DNA from: Undibacterium umbellatum
GTDB taxonomy: Bacteria; Pseudomonadota; Gammaproteobacteria; Burkholderiales; Burkholderiaceae_D
Length of the DNA stretch: 64,000 nucleotides
Assembly: GCF_014284125.1 (NCBI RefSeq)
Contig: NZ_JACOFX010000008.1
Coordinates: 124,001 to 188,000, forward strand
Direction of reading: 5' to 3'
A program made the position numbers and the translations under genes. How positions within the stretch are numbered: the stretch's first letter is position 1; every line of letters begins with the position of its first letter. Below are positions 1 through 8,757 of the stretch, one piece after another. Under the pieces are notes generated by a model that did not search any database, had not been told where the DNA came from, and saw nothing but the letters and a program-made list of their open reading frames with translations.

Positions 1-359
1 GAAGGCCCAGCCAGAGCAGGTATGGCTAGTGGCACTATGAAGGGCTCGTGACCATCTTCCACATCACCAAAAATACCACCTTCCTGCGGGAAGACCATGC
101 GCAGAGCTATCAGGAACAGGATCACGCCACCACCTATGCGCAAAGATGCCTCGGTCAATTGCAGCGCGGTCAGGAAGTGTTTGCCAAAGAACATGAACAG
201 CAAAAGCAAGCCAAAGGCAATAGCACATTCGCGTACCACCACGCGCCAACGCCTTTCAGGCGCGACATGGGACAGGGCGCTGACAAAGATGGGGACGTTT
301 CCGAAAGGGTCGGTGACCAATATCAGCAACATCAGGGATTGAAAAAAATCTTGAGTCAT
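1..359 (-). CDS. MarC/YhgN-family integral membrane protein, 3' part cut by window start
   Basis: Translating the minus strand from the ATG at 359 gives 119 codons that run off the window. The family is recognised from DPFGNVPIF at residues 17-25, the hydrophobic RIGGGVILFLIALRMVFP around residues 74-91 and EPFIVPLAIPALAGP at the cut end, all typical of the first half of MarC (NAAT, UPF0056) proteins of about 200-220 residues with six membrane helices. The family sits in the inner membrane; despite its name its substrate and role are unsettled. AAAAGG lies just upstream of the ATG. The gene starts 40 nt after the elbB stop on the same strand, so the two are probably co-transcribed. The family call is firm, the function is not. 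Confidence 0.85.
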   Translation of the reverse strand, partial: MTQDFFQSLMLLILVTDPFGNVPIFVSALSHVAPERRWRVVVRECAIAFGLLLLFMFFGKHFLTALQLTEASLRIGGGVILFLIALRMVFPQEGGIFGDVEDGHEPFIVPLAIPALAGP

Positions 360-399
360 GAAGACCTTTTGTAAAAATTGATGCTTTGAAAAAGCGACT

Positions 400-1050
400 T
401 CAAATTAATGCCAGTGTAGCCTTGACGGCGGCTTCTATACCTGTCGCTGCTTCAGCAATATTTTCTGCCAGCATGTATGCTGGTGTGCTGACTACTTTTC
501 TCTCTGTGTCGACGACAAATTCCTTCACTGGGCAATTGATGTGCTGTCCACCCATGGCAGTTACTGCAGCGGCTGTGTCCGTATCTGTGCCGATGGTGAC
601 CGCAACACCTCTGCCATATACAAACGGCAGCATGGCTGGTGCTATGCATATATAGCAGGCAGGTTTGCCAGCGTCGGCGATGGCTTTGGCAAAGCGCAAA
701 ACGTCTGGCTGTATCTGGCAGTCAGCCCCCTTGCTGGCAAAGTCGGACAGATTCTTGGCTGCACCAAAACCACCCGGGAAAAATACTGCGGCATAGTCTT
801 CAGGATTGGCCCGCGCGATATCTTTGATCTTGCCACGGGCAATACGGGCAGATTCAACTAATACATTGCGGTTTTCCCCTGCGGCGACCTGCCCTGTAAG
901 ATGATTGACAACATGGGCTTGCGGGATGTCAGGTGCAAGGAATTCTGGTTCTGCGCCAGCTCTGACAAGAGCCAGCATGGTCAGGACACTCTCGTGAATT
1001 TCAGCGCCATCGAAGACGCCACAACCGGAAAGAACGACGGCTACTTTCAT
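400..1050 (-). CDS. elbB: Isoprenoid biosynthesis glyoxalase ElbB (DJ-1/PfpI superfamily)
   Basis: A 216-residue protein of the size usual for ElbB. It opens with the conserved strand KVAVVLSGCGVFDGAEIHE, and the nucleophile elbow is CYICIAPAM, with Cys135 as the expected catalytic cysteine and FFPGGFGAAKNL at about residues 90-101 forming the adjoining active-site wall. ElbB proteins are cytoplasmic, have weak glyoxalase activity and were linked to isoprenoid production in E. coli by overexpression; the physiological substrate is unclear. It leads a two-gene minus-strand unit with the MarC-family gene and is divergent from the DUF1289 gene, leaving about 220 bp of shared upstream DNA. Confidence 0.93.
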   Translation of the reverse strand: MKVAVVLSGCGVFDGAEIHESVLTMLALVRAGAEPEFLAPDIPQAHVVNHLTGQVAAGENRNVLVESARIARGKIKDIARANPEDYAAVFFPGGFGAAKNLSDFASKGADCQIQPDVLRFAKAIADAGKPACYICIAPAMLPFVYGRGVAVTIGTDTDTAAAVTAMGGQHINCPVKEFVVDTERKVVSTPAYMLAENIAEAATGIEAAVKATLALI

Positions 1051-1271
1051 AATGTACCTTTATATTTGTGGGAGAAGGACAGAAAGCAGCTAATTTTCCC
1101 GCTGAAGCCTGTAGGCTGTCAACAAAGTCCGCCAGTTTCTGGAAAAATAGAGCCCGCTACCAGCGCACTAAGCAAAAAAACATTTATTATTAGCCAGAAA
1201 AAGGCGAACGCTCGTTTTATTATCCCGAGCCTAGCTCATTCAGGCATATTCCTGAAAGCCAGAGTAAGACT

Positions 1272-1472
1272 ATGTCAGTAATTAAGACGGAAGGTAAAGA
1301 ACGTCCCGATACTCCTTGTGTTGCCGTTTGCTCAACGACATTTGATGACGTTTGTCGTGGTTGTGGCCGCACAGTGGCAGAGGTGGCGGAATGGGTGTTC
1401 ATGACCGCAGAACAAAAAGATGTAGTCTGGATTCGGATATTGGCTGAGGGTTATCCAAGACGCAATACCTGA
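1272..1472 (+). CDS. DUF1289 small four-cysteine protein
   Basis: A 66-residue protein with four cysteines in the pattern C16-x3-C20-x7-C28-x2-C31, the last two in CRGCGRT, followed by a conserved Trp (EVAEW). This is the DUF1289 signature. The cysteines suggest a zinc or iron-sulfur site, but no function is established and I do not assign one. It begins at an ATG preceded by a weak GAGTAAG. It is followed 41 nt later by a molybdenum hydroxylase gene on the same strand, which may only reflect proximity. Despite its size the motif makes it a convincing gene. Confidence 0.88.
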   Translation: MSVIKTEGKERPDTPCVAVCSTTFDDVCRGCGRTVAEVAEWVFMTAEQKDVVWIRILAEGYPRRNT

Positions 1473-1513
1473 TTGCAGCAAATAATAGCGGCAAAAAATA
1501 ATGGAGACTATGT

Positions 1514-3772
1514 ATGTCGCAAGAAAAAAAATCAGGACGCCGCCGCTTCATCCTGGGTGGTTTGGGACTGACAGGTGCCTTGCTGGTGGGTTGGGGCGTC
1601 ATGCCACCTCGCCAGCGTCTGAACGCCAGTAAACCCTTGCCAGTATCAAATGGCGAAGTCGCCATGAATGGCTGGATCAAAATTGCGCAAGATGGTACCG
1701 TCAGCGTCGCCATGCACAGGAGCGAGATGGGACAGGGCATCCATACTGCCTTGCAAATGTTGGTGGCTGAAGAGCTCGACGTGCCTATGAGTGTGGTTAA
1801 ACCCATGTATGTACCCGCGGATAAAATTTATGGCAGCATGGCGGCATTGGCAGATGGCCTGCCATTTCATCCAGACGATCAAGGCAGTGTGAAGCGCGTA
1901 GCACAATGGGTGACCTTGAAATTCGCCCGCGAACTGGGTTTGCAGATGACAGGTGGCTCATCCAGCGTCAAAGATGCATGGCAGCCCATGCGTGAAGCAG
2001 GTGCCACTGCTCGTGCCATGCTGGTCGCTGCAGCAGCAAAGAAATGGAACGTGGCCGTAGCAGAATGCACGACAAAGGATGGTGTAGTCCGCCATTCGTC
2101 CGGCAAGCATGCCAGCTATGGTGAGTTGGCTGCCGATGCTGTCAACAGCAAGCCTGGCGATATACGACTCAAGCGTCCGCAAGATTTTAAAATCATAGGT
2201 GAGTCGCAACCGCGTACTGATGCTGCCCCTAAAGGGGATGGTAGTGCCCAGTTTGGCATTGATGCCAGACCAGAAGGTATGTTGTACGCTGCAATCAAGC
2301 AAAGCCCCACCATAGGTGGGCGCATCAAGTCTTTTGATGCCGCAGCAGTCAAATCCATGCAGGGTGTGGTGCAGGTCATTGATTTTTTCATGGAAGGGGC
2401 GGTGGCCGGTCTTGCTGTGGTCGCTCAGTCTTATTGGCAAGCCAAACAGGCGTTGGATAAATTACCAGTCATCTGGGATGACGGTGAGCATGCGCAACTG
2501 TCGACGGAAAGCATTTTTAAGGACTTTGCCAGCAAGCTAGATAGCGAATCTGGCTTTGCTTATTACAAGGCCGGGGATGTCGAGGCGACACTGACTGGCA
2601 CGGGAATAGCCAAAACTATAGAAGCAGAATACCGTGCCCCTTTCCTGGCGCACGCTGCGATGGAACCTATTAATTGCACTGCACAGCTCAAGGACGGAAA
2701 GCTGCAAATCTGGGTTTCTACTCAGGTGCCCGGCGTGGCCACCGATGTAGCTGCCAAAGTCGCCAAACTTAAATCTGAAGATGTCACTCTGCACATGGCC
2801 TATCTGGGCGGTGGCTTTGGTCGCAGGCTGGAAGTGGACATGGTCGCGCAAGCGGCGCGTATCGCCATGGAAACCAAGGGTGCGCCGGTCAAACTGATCT
2901 GGAGCCGCGAAGAAGATACTACGCATGACATGTATCGGCCAGCGGCCCTGGCGCGCTTCAAGGCAGGGTTGGATAGTGCCGGTAAATTGCTGGCCTACGA
3001 TAATAAGTCTGTCTCAGGTTCAATTACGCATCAGGTCTTGAAGCGCACATTTGGTCTCGCTGGTGCTGGCCCGGATAAAACTACGGCGGAAGGCGAGTTT
3101 GATATGCCGTATGAGATTCCACATCAGCGTATCGCACATGTCATCGTCCCCAGTCCCGTTGCGCTTGGTTTCTGGCGCTCAGTTGGCCATTCACATAATG
3201 CTTTTTTCAAAGAGAGTTTTATTGATGAAATTGCTCATGCAGCCAATCAGGATAGCCTGACATTTCGCCGTGCTTTGCTGAAAGATCATCCACGTCATCT
3301 TGCAGTGCTGGATGCAGCGGTACAAAAAGCAGGCAAACCAGCAGAAGGCAGGGCGCATGGCCTGGCATTGCATGAATCTTTCGGTAGTATTGTTGCCCAG
3401 GTCGCAGAAGTCTCGGTGCAGGAAGGGCAAATCCGGGTGCATAAAGTGGTTTGTGCTGTGGATTGCGGCATAGCGGTTAATCCCAACATCATTGCCCAGC
3501 AGATGGAGAGTGCTGTGGTCTTTGGCCTGAGTGCTGCCTTGTATGGTGAAATTACGATCAAGGATGGCAAGGTCGTGCAGAGTAATTTTAATGACTACCA
3601 GGTCTTGCGCATGAATGAAGCACCGGCAGTAGAAACCATTATCATCAAGAGTGCCGAACTACCCCAGGGAGTAGGCGAGCCAGGTGTGCCACCCATTGCT
3701 CCGGCTGTTGCCAATGCCTTATTTTCTCTGACTGGCAAGCGTCTGCGTAGTTTGCCCTTGAAATTGAGTTGA
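1514..3772 (+). CDS. Tat-exported xanthine dehydrogenase-family molybdopterin-binding subunit (IorB-like)
   Basis: A 752-residue protein resembling the large subunit of isoquinoline 1-oxidoreductase-type aldehyde/heterocycle hydroxylases. An N-terminal twin-arginine signal (SGRRRFILGG, residues 7-16, then a hydrophobic stretch) predicts folded export to the periplasm. Mo-cofactor motifs include the glycine-rich LGGGFGRR near residues 432-439 and, at the C-terminus, GVGEPGVPPIAPA with Glu722 as the expected base. Such subunits normally work with a [2Fe-2S] small subunit and often a cytochrome c, but neither is next to it here, so the electron path is unknown. A good GGAG lies 9 nt before the ATG. 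Substrate cannot be deduced; an aldehyde or N-heterocycle is likely. Confidence 0.88.
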   Translation: MSQEKKSGRRRFILGGLGLTGALLVGWGVMPPRQRLNASKPLPVSNGEVAMNGWIKIAQDGTVSVAMHRSEMGQGIHTALQMLVAEELDVPMSVVKPMYVPADKIYGSMAALADGLPFHPDDQGSVKRVAQWVTLKFARELGLQMTGGSSSVKDAWQPMREAGATARAMLVAAAAKKWNVAVAECTTKDGVVRHSSGKHASYGELAADAVNSKPGDIRLKRPQDFKIIGESQPRTDAAPKGDGSAQFGIDARPEGMLYAAIKQSPTIGGRIKSFDAAAVKSMQGVVQVIDFFMEGAVAGLAVVAQSYWQAKQALDKLPVIWDDGEHAQLSTESIFKDFASKLDSESGFAYYKAGDVEATLTGTGIAKTIEAEYRAPFLAHAAMEPINCTAQLKDGKLQIWVSTQVPGVATDVAAKVAKLKSEDVTLHMAYLGGGFGRRLEVDMVAQAARIAMETKGAPVKLIWSREEDTTHDMYRPAALARFKAGLDSAGKLLAYDNKSVSGSITHQVLKRTFGLAGAGPDKTTAEGEFDMPYEIPHQRIAHVIVPSPVALGFWRSVGHSHNAFFKESFIDEIAHAANQDSLTFRRALLKDHPRHLAVLDAAVQKAGKPAEGRAHGLALHESFGSIVAQVAEVSVQEGQIRVHKVVCAVDCGIAVNPNIIAQQMESAVVFGLSAALYGEITIKDGKVVQSNFNDYQVLRMNEAPAVETIIIKSAELPQGVGEPGVPPIAPAVANALFSLTGKRLRSLPLKLS

Positions 3773-3846
3773 AATATACTGGTGGTAGTATGTCTGCATT
3801 CAAGACAGAATTTATACATATTAAATGCTTTTTTTATGTAAATATA

Positions 3847-3874
3847 TTGTCTTGATAGCATTTTTTGTTACTAT
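3847..3874 (+). promoter_or_regulatory. Candidate sigma70 promoter for the gsp operon
   Basis: TTGTCT, a 16-bp spacer and TACTAT (4/6 matches to each consensus hexamer) lie in the AT-rich 217-bp gap before gspG. The rest of that gap shows no gene. This is pattern matching only. Confidence 0.3.
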
Positions 3875-3989
3875 TCGATACAGAATGCGGCCCCAGTGGC
3901 ATTTGCAGGATTTATACTGCGTCAGCTTCATATAGTAGTGTGCAGCGCATTGTTTGCTTATCCAGTTTTTATTTTTTTAGAATTTTGCC

Positions 3990-4451
3990 ATGTCCAATTT
4001 TTCAGTTCCTGTATCTGCAGCCAAGGCTCGTCAGTCTGAGCGCGGCTTTACCTTGATAGAGATCATGGTGGTCGTGACCATCATTGCCATTCTTGGTGCG
4101 TTTATGGTCCCGAGGCTTACTGGTTTTACCCATGAAGCCAGGGTGACTGCTGCCAAGCAGGATATCTCCACCATCATGGGTGCGCTGAAAATGTACAAGC
4201 TGCACAATCAGCGTTATCCAACCACAGAACAAGGTTTGCAAGCCCTGATCGAAAAGCCAACATCCGGCCCAGCTGCAAATGCCTGGATAACTGGCGGCTA
4301 TATAGAAAAATTGCGTAATGATCCCTGGGGTAAGTCGTATCAATTTCTGTCACCAGGTATACGGGGTGATGTTGATGTATTTTCGCTGGGTGCAGATGGA
4401 CAGCCAGGTGGTAGCGGCGAAGACGCCGACATCGGTTCCTGGGATTTATAA
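3990..4451 (+). CDS. gspG: Type II secretion major pseudopilin GspG
   Basis: A 153-residue major pseudopilin. The prepilin leader ends at Gly19, followed by FTLIEIMVVVTIIAILGAFMV with Glu24 at the +5 position needed for assembly; this is the prepilin peptidase site and transmembrane helix. The C-terminal part (LRNDPWGKSYQFLSPG, then ADGQPGGSGEDADIGSWDL) contains the calcium-binding loop typical of GspG. It polymerises into the periplasmic pseudopilus that drives T2SS substrates outward. First gene of the gsp operon; no Shine-Dalgarno is obvious before the ATG. The stop lies 9 nt before gspH. Confidence 0.96.
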   Translation: MSNFSVPVSAAKARQSERGFTLIEIMVVVTIIAILGAFMVPRLTGFTHEARVTAAKQDISTIMGALKMYKLHNQRYPTTEQGLQALIEKPTSGPAANAWITGGYIEKLRNDPWGKSYQFLSPGIRGDVDVFSLGADGQPGGSGEDADIGSWDL

Positions 4452-4460
4452 GAAGCACGG

Positions 4461-4925
4461 ATGAAGATCATGCGTGGGCAGCGAGGATTTACCTTGCTGG
4501 AGTTGCTGGTGGTATTGACTATTTTTGGTCTCATACTCGGTGCTGTCAGTATTAATGCCATGCCGGGTGAGCAACAACGCCTGGAAAATGACGCCAGAAG
4601 AATCTCCCTGTTACTGCAATTGGCGCGTGATGAAGCCATCGTCCGCAATCTGCCAGTGGCTTTTGAAGTGGATCAGAGTGGTTACCGCTTCCTGGTCAGG
4701 GAAGACAGGATCTGGTCACCCGTGAAGGATGAGATGTTGCGCGAGAGGAGTTTCCAGAGCGCGCCCGTGCAATTGTCCATGCAGCCACAAACCGCTGATA
4801 CCTCTACCATCCGTATACTGTTTGGACGCGAACCGGTAGACAAACCCTTTGTATTGACCATCAAGTCTGCTGACAAGCATGTCAGCGTCAGGGCGGATGG
4901 CATTGGTCATTTTTTTGTAGAGTAA
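4461..4925 (+). CDS. gspH: Type II secretion minor pseudopilin GspH
   Basis: A 154-residue protein with a short prepilin leader cut after Gly9, then FTLLELLVVLTIFGLILG with Glu14 at +5. The soluble part is a small beta-rich domain in the size range of GspH. Minor pseudopilins cap or prime the pseudopilus. It lies between gspG and gspI with almost no spacing, as is usual. The order and leader make GspH the clear call over other GspH/FimT-family pilins, which share the fold. Confidence 0.93.
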   Translation: MKIMRGQRGFTLLELLVVLTIFGLILGAVSINAMPGEQQRLENDARRISLLLQLARDEAIVRNLPVAFEVDQSGYRFLVREDRIWSPVKDEMLRERSFQSAPVQLSMQPQTADTSTIRILFGREPVDKPFVLTIKSADKHVSVRADGIGHFFVE

Positions 4926-4926
4926 G

Positions 4927-5304
4927 ATGCGACATCTGCGTTCACAATCCGGGTTTACATTGCTTGAAGTGCTGGTGGCTTTGGTCATCGTTGGCACTGC
5001 TCTGGGGGCTAGTCTGCGTGCAGTCGGCAGCCTGACCCAAAACAGCAGTAGCTTGAGGGCGTCCATGATGGCGACCTGGTCAGCAGAAAATCGCCTGTCA
5101 CAAATCCGTCTTGCTCATGAATGGCCTGCCTTCGGTGAGCGCACTTTTGCCTGCCCGCAGGGGGATTTGCACCTGATGTGCGAAGAGCATGTGATTGCCA
5201 CCCCCAATCCTTCTTTCAGAAGGGTTGAAGTTTTCGTGTATGAAGCAGATAGCCCTGAGCGTCGCATCATCAAGCTGACCCAGGTGGTGCCGAATGCGCT
5301 TTAA
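4927..5304 (+). CDS. gspI: Type II secretion minor pseudopilin GspI
   Basis: A 125-residue minor pseudopilin with leader cleavage after Gly9 and the helix FTLLEVLVALVIVGTALGAS (Glu14 at +5). In the family GspI nucleates the pseudopilus tip with GspJ and GspK. It starts 1 nt after the gspH stop and its last 11 nt overlap the start of gspJ, so translation is probably coupled along the operon. Confidence 0.94.
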   Translation: MRHLRSQSGFTLLEVLVALVIVGTALGASLRAVGSLTQNSSSLRASMMATWSAENRLSQIRLAHEWPAFGERTFACPQGDLHLMCEEHVIATPNPSFRRVEVFVYEADSPERRIIKLTQVVPNAL

Positions 5305-5980
5305 GTTGATGGCTGGCCGCAACAGGCATGCACGCCGATTGTCTGCAGCCGGTTTCACCCTCATAGAATTGCTGGTCGCCATCAGTATTTTGGCAATCAT
5401 TGCTGTGCTGGGCTGGCGTGGCCTGGACAGTATCGTACGCGCCCGTGTGCTGCTGACCGCAGAAATGGAGCAGACACGCGGCATGCAGTTGTCTTTTGCG
5501 CAGTTGGAGAATGATTGCGCGCATCTGGTGGATGCAACCAATTTTCCGGGGCGGGAAGTGTTGAGTGCTGTTGGTGCCCGACTGGTGCTGGTACGCAATG
5601 TTTTTGAAGAGAACCAGCCTACCCGCCTGCAAGTCGTGGTCTACCGGGTGCAGGATGGTGTACTCAAGCGCCGAGAAATGCTGCCTACACGCGAATTGGC
5701 CGTGCTTGATCAGGATTGGCAAAATGCCCTGGCGGATGCTGAGGTCAGCCCCGCCATCGCATTGCAAAGCCAGGTAACAGGTTTTGATATGCGTACCTGG
5801 AAAGAGGGGGAAAACGGCTGGCGCAATGGAGGTAGCGAGGTAGCTGGCAAAGATAATCCTGCCATTGTGGCGCCGGGCATACCATCAAAAAATGGCAAGC
5901 TGACAGGTTTGGAAATTGCCATACAAATAAGCGGCCGTGAATTGCCAGTGACCAAAGTGTTTTTGCTGGGTGCTGTATGA
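5294..5980 (+). CDS. gspJ: Type II secretion minor pseudopilin GspJ
   Basis: A 228-residue pseudopilin, the usual GspJ length. The leader is long and basic (residues 1-20, ending in Gly20) and is followed by FTLIELLVAISILAIIAVLG with Glu25 at +5. The next residues, WRGLDSIVRARVLL, are characteristic of GspJ. It forms the tip complex with GspI and GspK. Both ends overlap neighbours: the start lies inside gspI and the stop inside the gspK start (ATGA-type overlap). Confidence 0.95.
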   Translation: MRFKLMAGRNRHARRLSAAGFTLIELLVAISILAIIAVLGWRGLDSIVRARVLLTAEMEQTRGMQLSFAQLENDCAHLVDATNFPGREVLSAVGARLVLVRNVFEENQPTRLQVVVYRVQDGVLKRREMLPTRELAVLDQDWQNALADAEVSPAIALQSQVTGFDMRTWKEGENGWRNGGSEVAGKDNPAIVAPGIPSKNGKLTGLEIAIQISGRELPVTKVFLLGAV

Positions 5981-6987
5981 GGACGAGAAATGTTCCCCGG
6001 CGCCAACGAGGTGTGGCTGTCATTACAGCCTTGTTGTTGACCACATTGGCCATCACTATCGTTGCCAGCCTGTTCTGGCAGCAGCAGGTGCAAGTCAGGT
6101 CGATAGAAAATCAGCGCATGCAGTTGCAAAAAAAATGGATTTTGCGGGGCGCAATAGACTGGGCCAGGTTGATCTTGCGTGAAGATGCCAAGCAGACTGT
6201 GGCAATTGATCATCTTGGTGAGCCATGGGCAGTAAAGCTGGCAGATACCAGGCTGGATCAATATGTAGAAAATGCCAGAACCGAAAATGATGAAAGTGAT
6301 GCTACTTTGTCTGGTCAGGTCATTGATGCACAGGCTATGTATAACCTGAATAATCTGGCGACAGACGGCAATGTAGATCAGCGTGAAGTGGATGTTTTCA
6401 GCCGCTTGCTGGTGAACTTGCGCTTTGATGGGCAACTGGCGCAAGCCGTGGCAGATATGGTAGCCAGGACGCAAAGCAAGGCAGTTGCCGGTCCAAACCC
6501 AGGTTCTTCTGGCGGTGAAACAGGTGCTGGAAAAGCCCCGGATTTGTCTGTTCCTGAAGTACAATTCCTGCGTTTTACGCAAATTGATGATTTGCTGGCA
6601 ATTAATGGATTTTCGCCAGACATGGTGGAGCGTTTGAAGGCTTTCGTGACGGTTTTGCCACGCAAGACTTCGATTAATGTCAATACGACCTTTGCTGAAG
6701 TGCTGGCGGCCAGAGTAAATGGCTTGAGCATGGGGGACGCGGCAGCCATGATTGCCAGTCGAGATCGTGCTTACTTTCGCACCACCAGTGAATTCAAGTC
6801 GCGCTTTGAGGATAAGTTGAAAGCATTGACAGACAAGGATATCGTTGTTGCAACCAATTTCTTTATTGTCAATGGTAAAGTCAAAATGAATCGCTCGGCG
6901 CTGGATGTCAGTGCATTAATAGAACGCGCCGATAGCATGGGATCAACGGCGTCGGCAACAACAGTGCTTTGGGTACGGGAAAATTAA
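5977..6987 (+). CDS. gspK: Type II secretion minor pseudopilin GspK
   Basis: A 336-residue protein, far larger than the other pseudopilins as expected for GspK. It has a basic leader (RRQRG) and then VAVITALLLTTLAITIVASL; the +5 glutamate is absent, which is the family rule and fits a tip position. The large alpha-helical domain includes MYNLNNLAT and a helix-hairpin-helix-like segment (INVNTTFAEVLAARVNGL) near residues 228-246, both standard for GspK. It starts in the gspJ stop codon region and ends 7 nt before gspL. Confidence 0.95.
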   Translation: MRTRNVPRRQRGVAVITALLLTTLAITIVASLFWQQQVQVRSIENQRMQLQKKWILRGAIDWARLILREDAKQTVAIDHLGEPWAVKLADTRLDQYVENARTENDESDATLSGQVIDAQAMYNLNNLATDGNVDQREVDVFSRLLVNLRFDGQLAQAVADMVARTQSKAVAGPNPGSSGGETGAGKAPDLSVPEVQFLRFTQIDDLLAINGFSPDMVERLKAFVTVLPRKTSINVNTTFAEVLAARVNGLSMGDAAAMIASRDRAYFRTTSEFKSRFEDKLKALTDKDIVVATNFFIVNGKVKMNRSALDVSALIERADSMGSTASATTVLWVREN

Positions 6988-6994
6988 ATAGAAA

Positions 6995-8242
6995 ATGGCA
7001 AGCACACTGTATATCTCTTTGCCCTCCAGAGTGGCGGCACAAAATCGACCTGATTGGTCTGCTCAGGCGTTGGCCTTTGCCTTGATTTCAACTGAGGGGC
7101 GCCTGCAACAACAAGGTCAGTCCAGTTTGCATGAATTGAAGTCTCTGGCTCTCGCTGCCAAGCAGGTAGCTTTCATTCTGGCTGCTAGTGATACCAGTTT
7201 ACTGACAACTAAAGTGCCGCCCATGTCGGCCGCCAAACTGAAACAGGCTTTACCCAATTTACTGGAAGATCAGCTGATTTCTGATCCCGCTGATCTGGTG
7301 CTGGTCAGTAGCGATGTGCTTAATGGCGAAATTACCGTCGCTGTCACAGATAAATCCTGGCTGGAAGGACTGGCAAAACGGGTAAAAGACTGGCCACTGA
7401 AAAAATTCTCTGCCTACCCGGCACAATTGGCACTTGCTTTCGATGTGTCAAGCCTGACCGCGTCGGCCCTGATCGATGAAAATGATGAGGGCTTGGAGTT
7501 AAGCCTGCGTGATGGTGTCCAGCATGGCCTGGGTTTAAGCCTGGAAAATACTAGTGTAGCAGCAGCCTTGTCCATGTTGGCGCAACTCAGCACCAATCCC
7601 AAAATTGCTGCCTATGTTCCTGCAGGTACAGTGGAAGCTTGTCAGCAGGCTTTGAAAACCGACGATCTCGAAGACAAGATAACTGTCATGTCTGTGAGCT
7701 GGATCAACAGAGTGGCGGGCGTCAGCCCGGCAACACCTGATTTGATGACCGGGGTTGCCGCTGAGCATATGAGCGGTTTTGATTGGGCCAAGTGGCGCTG
7801 GCCATTGCGTTTGGGAGTAGGCTTGTTGGTCGTTAATTTGCTGGCACTGAATCTGGAATGGTTCAGTATGAAGCGTGAAGAAAAAGAACAGAAAAATGCG
7901 CTGATTCAGGTATTCAGGAATACCTATCCAAAAGAGACGGTCATTTCTGACCCACTCAAGCAAATGCAGCAAAAGGTCAATATCGCCAAGCGTGCTGCTG
8001 GACAATTTGCAGTCAATGATTTTGCCGTCATGGCAGCGCAGTTTTCACAGGTATGGGACAGGGCAGGCGTGCCGGGCGGCATTGCTTCCATCGAATATAA
8101 GGACAGATCACTGTTCGTCAGGACTAAACCCAATGTACAAATTCCCATGGATGCCCTGCGTTCTGCGCTGGCAGAGCAATCCATGAAAATCAGCACCTCG
8201 ACAGATGGGGCTTTGCGTATTACCACCGGAGGTAAGAACTGA
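6995..8242 (+). CDS. gspL: Type II secretion inner-membrane protein GspL
   Basis: A 415-residue protein with an actin-like cytoplasmic N-terminal half, one membrane helix at about residues 268-290 (WPLRLGVGLLVVNLLALNL) and a periplasmic C-terminal ferredoxin-like part. This is the GspL layout. In the family it recruits the ATPase GspE to the membrane and binds GspM. Sequence conservation in GspL is low, so the call leans on architecture and its place between gspK and gspM. The stop overlaps the gspM start (TGATG). Confidence 0.92.
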   Translation: MASTLYISLPSRVAAQNRPDWSAQALAFALISTEGRLQQQGQSSLHELKSLALAAKQVAFILAASDTSLLTTKVPPMSAAKLKQALPNLLEDQLISDPADLVLVSSDVLNGEITVAVTDKSWLEGLAKRVKDWPLKKFSAYPAQLALAFDVSSLTASALIDENDEGLELSLRDGVQHGLGLSLENTSVAAALSMLAQLSTNPKIAAYVPAGTVEACQQALKTDDLEDKITVMSVSWINRVAGVSPATPDLMTGVAAEHMSGFDWAKWRWPLRLGVGLLVVNLLALNLEWFSMKREEKEQKNALIQVFRNTYPKETVISDPLKQMQQKVNIAKRAAGQFAVNDFAVMAAQFSQVWDRAGVPGGIASIEYKDRSLFVRTKPNVQIPMDALRSALAEQSMKISTSTDGALRITTGGKN

Positions 8243-8742
8243 TGTTCAGCGCAGTCAAAGAGCAGTTTAATTTATTCTGGCAAGGCCGCATTGAGCGCGA
8301 ACGCAAAATGTTGGTGATTTGCGCCTTATTTATCATGGCCGCCATCACTTATGGTTTTTTTCTGTCTCCGGCCCTGAACGGTCGAAAGCAGTTAAGCGAG
8401 TCCCTGCCAAATTTGAATCAGCAATTGGCAGAAATTAACGAGCTGAGTAAACAACAAACTGGTTTGACGGCAAATTTGTCTGAGTTCATCCCCCCTGTAA
8501 GCCGCGAGCAAGTTGAGGCTGTGTTGGGCAGGCGCGCTATCAAGGCGCAGACTGTCGCTGTCAGCGATGATTTGGTGCGCTTGCAAATTCCAGCGGCTGC
8601 CTATGCCAATTTGATGGAGAGCCTGGTGGAGATGCAAAAGGCATCCAGATTGACAGTGGAAGAAGCCAAACTCGTCGCATTGCTGGAAAATGGCCAGGTG
8701 AGTGCGACTTTGACGTTGAGACAACAAAGAAATGCTCCCTGA
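8242..8742 (+). CDS. gspM: Type II secretion inner-membrane protein GspM
   Basis: A 166-residue bitopic protein: a short cytoplasmic N-terminus with WQGRIERERKML, one membrane helix at about residues 23-43, then a small periplasmic domain. This matches GspM, which binds GspL and stabilises the inner-membrane platform. It is translationally coupled to gspL by a 1-nt overlap. Low family conservation means position in the operon is much of the evidence. Confidence 0.9.
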   Translation: MFSAVKEQFNLFWQGRIERERKMLVICALFIMAAITYGFFLSPALNGRKQLSESLPNLNQQLAEINELSKQQTGLTANLSEFIPPVSREQVEAVLGRRAIKAQTVAVSDDLVRLQIPAAAYANLMESLVEMQKASRLTVEEAKLVALLENGQVSATLTLRQQRNAP

Positions 8743-8757
8743 GTCCAGGATCGAACG

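Noticed and set aside
901..1281. Plus-strand open frame of 126 codons over the elbB start and the divergent gap
   Set aside because: Overlaps elbB and the DUF1289 start, no ribosome-binding site and no family features.
5710..6582. Long minus-strand open frame (290 codons) opposite gspJ-gspK
   Set aside because: Lies antisense to two clear pseudopilin genes, has unnatural composition (rich in Cys, His, Gln, Trp) and no recognisable motif.
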